Below, in pieces: positions 31,110-34,183 of a stretch of 34,183 nucleotides of DNA. A program made the translations under genes and the position numbers. Source of the DNA: Geobacteraceae bacterium (GTDB lineage Bacteria > Desulfobacterota > Desulfuromonadia > Geobacterales > Geobacteraceae); assembly GCA_905339345.1 (NCBI GenBank), contig CAJPFF010000054.1, positions 1 to 34,183 of the forward strand. The letters are read 5' to 3'. Below the pieces are notes generated by a model, which searched no databases, was not told the DNA's origin, and saw only the letters and a program-made list of their open reading frames with translations. Position 1 is the first letter of the stretch. Every line of letters begins with the position of its first letter.

Positions 31110-31835
31110 ATGATGGATATTGCCGAGATCAGGAAAAAGGCCCAGCGGGAGCGGGAAGGGCGCCGCGAAGAGCCACGGGCGGCACAGCCCCTTCCCGATT
31201 CCCCCTCCATGGAGCCGGAGGAGAACGATAACAGTCTCTACGACGAGTTCTTCCCCCGGCACGAGATGGTTTCATCCCCCCACCTCCCCGCGGCGCCGCG
31301 TGTGGTCCGCGACCCTCTGTCCGTCATTCTTGAAGGACGGAAGGCGGCTTTGGTTGATGAGGTCCTCCCTGTCGAGACCGATGCCGAAGTCTCCCTTGAA
31401 ACCGAAGCCGCCCTTGAGATTCTCTGCTTCCGGGTCGCCGATGAGATTTACGGCATCGACATCATGGAGCTGAAGGAAATCATCAAGCCCCGGGAGACGA
31501 CGGAGGTTCCCCATGCGCCCCCCTTCGTGGCCGGAGTTCTGTCGCTGCGCGGGATCATCATCCCCGTTTTTCTCCTCCGCGAGCGCCTTGGTCTTTGCAG
31601 GGAAGGGGGGGGAGGGAAAGAGCGCATCATCGTCGTGAAGAAGGGAGAGGGGCTCTGTGGTATCCTTGTGGACGAGGTGACCCAGGTGGTACGGATCGCC
31701 GCCGACACCGTGGAGCATCCGCCCGCGGTTCTCGATGGCATAGATCGTGAATTTGTTGCGGGTATCGGGCGGCACGACGGAAAGATCGTCATTCTGCTTA
31801 CGATGGAGAAGGTTCTCGACGTTGCGCTGTTCTGA
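31110..31835 (+). CDS. cheW: CheW-like coupling protein with long N-terminal extension
   Basis: The C-terminal 140 residues (from about 102, EILCFRVADEIYGID) form a CheW domain with MELKEIIKPRE, GVLSLRGIIIPV and GILVDEV. CheW links receptors to CheA in signalling arrays. The first 100 residues are charged and Pro-rich (REREGRREEPRAAQP) and contain YDEFF, with no recognised domain, so an added docking tail is likely. The start is the ATGATG at 31110-31115; AAAGGA lies about ten bases upstream. A second CheW (32297) lacks this extension. The gene lies 18 bases after the ATPase gene. Confidence 0.88.
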   Translation: MMDIAEIRKKAQREREGRREEPRAAQPLPDSPSMEPEENDNSLYDEFFPRHEMVSSPHLPAAPRVVRDPLSVILEGRKAALVDEVLPVETDAEVSLETEAALEILCFRVADEIYGIDIMELKEIIKPRETTEVPHAPPFVAGVLSLRGIIIPVFLLRERLGLCREGGGGKERIIVVKKGEGLCGILVDEVTQVVRIAADTVEHPPAVLDGIDREFVAGIGRHDGKIVILLTMEKVLDVALF

Positions 31836-31878
31836 GGTAGTCTCCGCTGAAGACACCATTTGTGAAAGGTTCCAGGCC

Positions 31879-32250
31879 ATGACGAAGAAAAAGATCCTGA
31901 TTGTGGAGGACGAGGAGAGCCTGCTCAAGCTGGAGAGTATTCTCCTTACATCCAGGGGGTATGACGTTACTGGCGTTGCCGACGGTGCGACTGCCCTCGA
32001 GCAGGTTGTCTCGGCCAGGCCCGATCTTGTTATTCTCGATATCATGCTTCCGGGCATGGATGGCTTTGAGGTCTGTCGACGCATCAAACAGAATCCCGAA
32101 ACGGCCCATATCCCGGTCATGATGCTGACAGCCAAGAAAAGTGCCCAGGACACGGAACGGGGGATGGCAGCCGGCGCGTCGGCTTACGTGACAAAGCCGT
32201 TCAAGTCGGCAAAGATTATCGAGATCATCCAGGAACTCCTCTCCCCGTGA
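31879..32250 (+). CDS. CheY-like response regulator
   Basis: The 123-residue receiver has E10-D11, phospho-acceptor D54 in LDIMLPGMDG, T84 in MLTAKK and K106 in TKPF, so it is complete for phosphorylation. It has no output domain. The frame is open back to 31747 in the end of cheW, but the ATG at 31879 gives the standard N-terminus TKKKILIVEDE with AAAGG at 31865-31869. It lies between two CheW genes. LDIMLPGMDGFEV is closer to OmpR-type receivers than to E. coli CheY, so it may be a sink or a regulator of another process. Confidence 0.92.
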   Translation: MTKKKILIVEDEESLLKLESILLTSRGYDVTGVADGATALEQVVSARPDLVILDIMLPGMDGFEVCRRIKQNPETAHIPVMMLTAKKSAQDTERGMAAGASAYVTKPFKSAKIIEIIQELLSP

Positions 32251-32296
32251 CGGGCGAGAAACCAGCACCAGACGCGCCACTCGCTGCCCCAGGGGG

Positions 32297-32794
32297 ATGA
32301 TGGTGGAAACCGACATTCAGGAAATACAGCTTGCCTGTTTCCGTCTGGGCGATGCAACCTTCGCCGCGGACATCATGAGGATCAAGGAGATAATCAAGCC
32401 CCAGCGGCTGACCAGGCTCCCCAAGACCCCTGCCTTCGTGGAAGGGGTCATCAACCTCCGCGGTTCGGTTATTCCGGTGATCGACCTGCGCATGCGGTTC
32501 GACCTCCCGGACCGTGCTCCGCTGGAGGAGTCCCGGCTCCTGGTGGTGGCCGTGGCGCGCCAGCTCGTGGGACTCGTGGTGGACGACGTGACCGAGGTTG
32601 TCACGGTCCATGCCCATGACATCAAGCCTCCCCCCCACGTGGCCGAGGGGATAAGCACCGAGTACCTGATTGGCGTCTGCCTCGTCCGCGACAGCCTCAT
32701 CATGCTTCTCAATCTCGACACTATTCTGACCAGCCGCGAGACATCGACGCTCGCAGGCTTCTCCCGGGTGACGGGCGCCGCTCCGGCCCGGTAA
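32297..32794 (+). CDS. cheW: CheW-like coupling protein
   Basis: The 165-residue protein is almost entirely a CheW domain: LACFRLGDATFAADI, MRIKEIIKPQR, GVINLRGSVIPVIDLR, LVGLVVDDVTEV and EYLIGV. It would couple chemoreceptors to CheA. It shares the KEIIKP and LRG motifs with the longer CheW at 31110-31835 but differs widely elsewhere, so the two are old paralogues. The start is an ATGATG preceded by AGGGGG, which may serve as the ribosome-binding site. The 46-base gap before it shows no feature. Confidence 0.92.
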   Translation: MMVETDIQEIQLACFRLGDATFAADIMRIKEIIKPQRLTRLPKTPAFVEGVINLRGSVIPVIDLRMRFDLPDRAPLEESRLLVVAVARQLVGLVVDDVTEVVTVHAHDIKPPPHVAEGISTEYLIGVCLVRDSLIMLLNLDTILTSRETSTLAGFSRVTGAAPAR

Positions 32795-32881
32795 CGCCGT
32801 GGGAGGATTCACCTCTCGTGCCCCGGCCCGTGTCGAATGACATGTCGGGAGCTTAACCCCTGCATTGCAAGGAGACCGTCC

Positions 32882-34183
32882 GTGGACGATCTTGAAACCA
32901 TAGGAAAACAACTGAATGCCCCTGACGAGGAAGAGCGCCGCCTGGCGGTGATCGGCCTTGCCCGCCACCCCCTCGGGAAAACCCGTGAACTCTTCTTTAC
33001 CGCCATGGGGGACGGGAGTTGGCGGGTGCGCAAGGAGGCGGTAAACACACTCCTCTCCATCTCGCTGGATGACGCTTCGGTGGACGGGCTCATCGGGCTC
33101 CTTGCCTCCTCCGAGAACGCGGGACTCCGCAACTCGGCGGTGGAGGCCCTGGAGCGCCTGGAGTCCCGGGGGGTGCCGCTCCTCCTTGGGCGTCTCAGGG
33201 ACCCGGACCAGGACGTGCGCAAGTTCGTGGCGGACATCCTCGGCAACATCGGCGACCGCTCAGCCATTCCGGCCCTCGTGGAAGCACTGCGGGACCCCGA
33301 CGCCAATGTCTCCGCCGCGGCTGCCGAGAACCTCGGCAAGATCGGCGATCCCCGGGCGGTCGCGGCCCTGGTTGAGGCTTTGGGAACGGGCGACGTCTGG
33401 TTCCGTTATTCGGTTCTCGGTGCCTTGACCCGGATCGGCGAGCCGGTTCCCTTTGCGGTCTTTGCTCCCCTTGTGTCCGATGTTCTCCTGAAGCGTCCCG
33501 TATTCGAATGCCTGGGCGCGGTGGGAGACCGCGATGCGGTGGCGGTGCTTATGCAGGGAGTCCAGGACCGGGTCCGGGCTGTCCGGGAAGCAGCGGCCTG
33601 TGCCCTGGTGCGTCTCCGGGGGAGGCTCCCCGCCGTGTACGCCCGGGAGGTGGACGATCTGCTGACGGGGCTCAGGGGGAAGCCGTGCGTGGAGGAACTC
33701 ATCGCTTCCCTCGATACCACGGAGCGACCGGTGAGGGAGGCCATCGTGGGGCTCCTTGCCCTGATCGGCGACGAGCGCGCGGCCCTGCCGCTCCTGGAGG
33801 GGTGTCGCGACGAGAGGCTGCGGCGCCTCTGTCTCCAGGGGGTCCGGTCCATGGGCGAAGGGGGAATGACTGTACTTCTCGCGGCCTTCTCCGACGCTGA
33901 CGATGAGGAAAAAACCTTTATCATACACCTTTGGGGTGAGATGGGTTTTGGCGGGGCGGCGCCATACCTTGGCGCGGCCATGGCGAGCAGCCGTTACACA
34001 GTTCGCCGTGCCGCAGTGGTGGCAGCCGGCAAGATCGGCCTGACCGGGCTTCTGGATCAGATCGGCGCGCTGCTCGACGACAGCGACCCTGACGTACGCG
34101 AGGGGGCCGTCGATGCCCTCGTGCGACTTGCCCCCACCGGCCGTGAGAAGGTGGCTGCCGTTGCGCGGATGCTCGCCGCCTCG
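32882..34183 (+). CDS. HEAT-repeat protein, 3' end beyond window
   Basis: The frame is open from the GTG at 32882 to the window edge (434 codons, no stop). AAGGAG (32869-32874) precedes the GTG at seven bases. The translation is built of about 30-residue helical repeats with the HEAT pattern DPD-x2-VR-x3-A-x2-LG-IGD, for example near residues 106-125 and 137-156, and again at the visible end. Such scaffolds bind other proteins. The first repeats are weaker than the later ones. It follows the second CheW after 87 bases with no terminator, so it is probably part of the chemosensory operon. The C-terminus and any extra domain are not visible. A link to CheA, receptors or methylation enzymes is inferred only from position. 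Confidence 0.85.
   Translation, partial: MDDLETIGKQLNAPDEEERRLAVIGLARHPLGKTRELFFTAMGDGSWRVRKEAVNTLLSISLDDASVDGLIGLLASSENAGLRNSAVEALERLESRGVPLLLGRLRDPDQDVRKFVADILGNIGDRSAIPALVEALRDPDANVSAAAAENLGKIGDPRAVAALVEALGTGDVWFRYSVLGALTRIGEPVPFAVFAPLVSDVLLKRPVFECLGAVGDRDAVAVLMQGVQDRVRAVREAAACALVRLRGRLPAVYAREVDDLLTGLRGKPCVEELIASLDTTERPVREAIVGLLALIGDERAALPLLEGCRDERLRRLCLQGVRSMGEGGMTVLLAAFSDADDEEKTFIIHLWGEMGFGGAAPYLGAAMASSRYTVRRAAVVAAGKIGLTGLLDQIGALLDDSDPDVREGAVDALVRLAPTGREKVAAVARMLAAS

Noticed and set aside
1-34183. tRNA, rRNA, CRISPR array, insertion sequence or prophage
   Set aside because: No cloverleaf, spaced direct repeats, transposase, integrase or phage gene was recognised on either strand by reading; a computed tRNA and repeat scan was not possible.

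Overview
The window reads as a chromosomal segment of a Geobacter-like member of the Desulfuromonadota (Deltaproteobacteria). This rests on recognised protein families, the GC-rich codon use of most genes, and a layout in which LPS-core genes, stringent-response genes, translation genes and a multi-CheW chemosensory operon lie side by side. No database search was run, so the assignment to genus is inference.

Region 1 (1-12183) is a lipopolysaccharide core and surface-sugar locus, all on the + strand. It opens with the 3' end of a heptosyltransferase (waaF-like). An AT-rich FkbM methyltransferase follows, then a GT4 glycosyltransferase, waaG and the heptose kinase waaP (these three joined by ATGA overlaps), a GT2 enzyme, a second Kdo/WaaP-type kinase, another GT2 enzyme, an AT-rich GT39-type membrane transferase, waaC, a UDP-glucuronate 4-epimerase and galE. 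Together they would build and phosphorylate the heptose-containing inner core and supply nucleotide sugars. The AT-rich genes and short ORF scraps between them suggest local gene exchange.

Region 2 (12253-17728) is housekeeping: yicC-type endoribonuclease, gmk, rpoZ, an intrinsic terminator, a bifunctional RelA/SpoT enzyme and ridA. rpmB follows on the - strand, and a YdcF-family membrane protein diverges from it.

Region 3 (17754-21994) is a - strand operon, tmk-holB-ricT-metG, with a good sigma70 promoter. Back to back with it, Region 4 (22025-26091, + strand) holds rnc, a radical SAM protein, era and der, a set concerned with RNA processing and ribosome assembly.

Region 5 (26098-34183, + strand) is a chemosensory gene cluster: a DUF4388/receiver/GAF protein, CheY, CheA, an ExeA-type AAA ATPase, CheW with a long N-terminal extension, a second CheY, a second CheW, and a HEAT-repeat protein that runs off the window. 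No chemoreceptor, CheR or CheB is seen, so they must lie outside or elsewhere. The ATPase and HEAT protein inside a che operon are the most unusual part of the window.

No tRNA, rRNA, CRISPR array, insertion sequence or prophage was recognised. No gene-free stretch exceeds 300 bases; the longest is 8747-9027.
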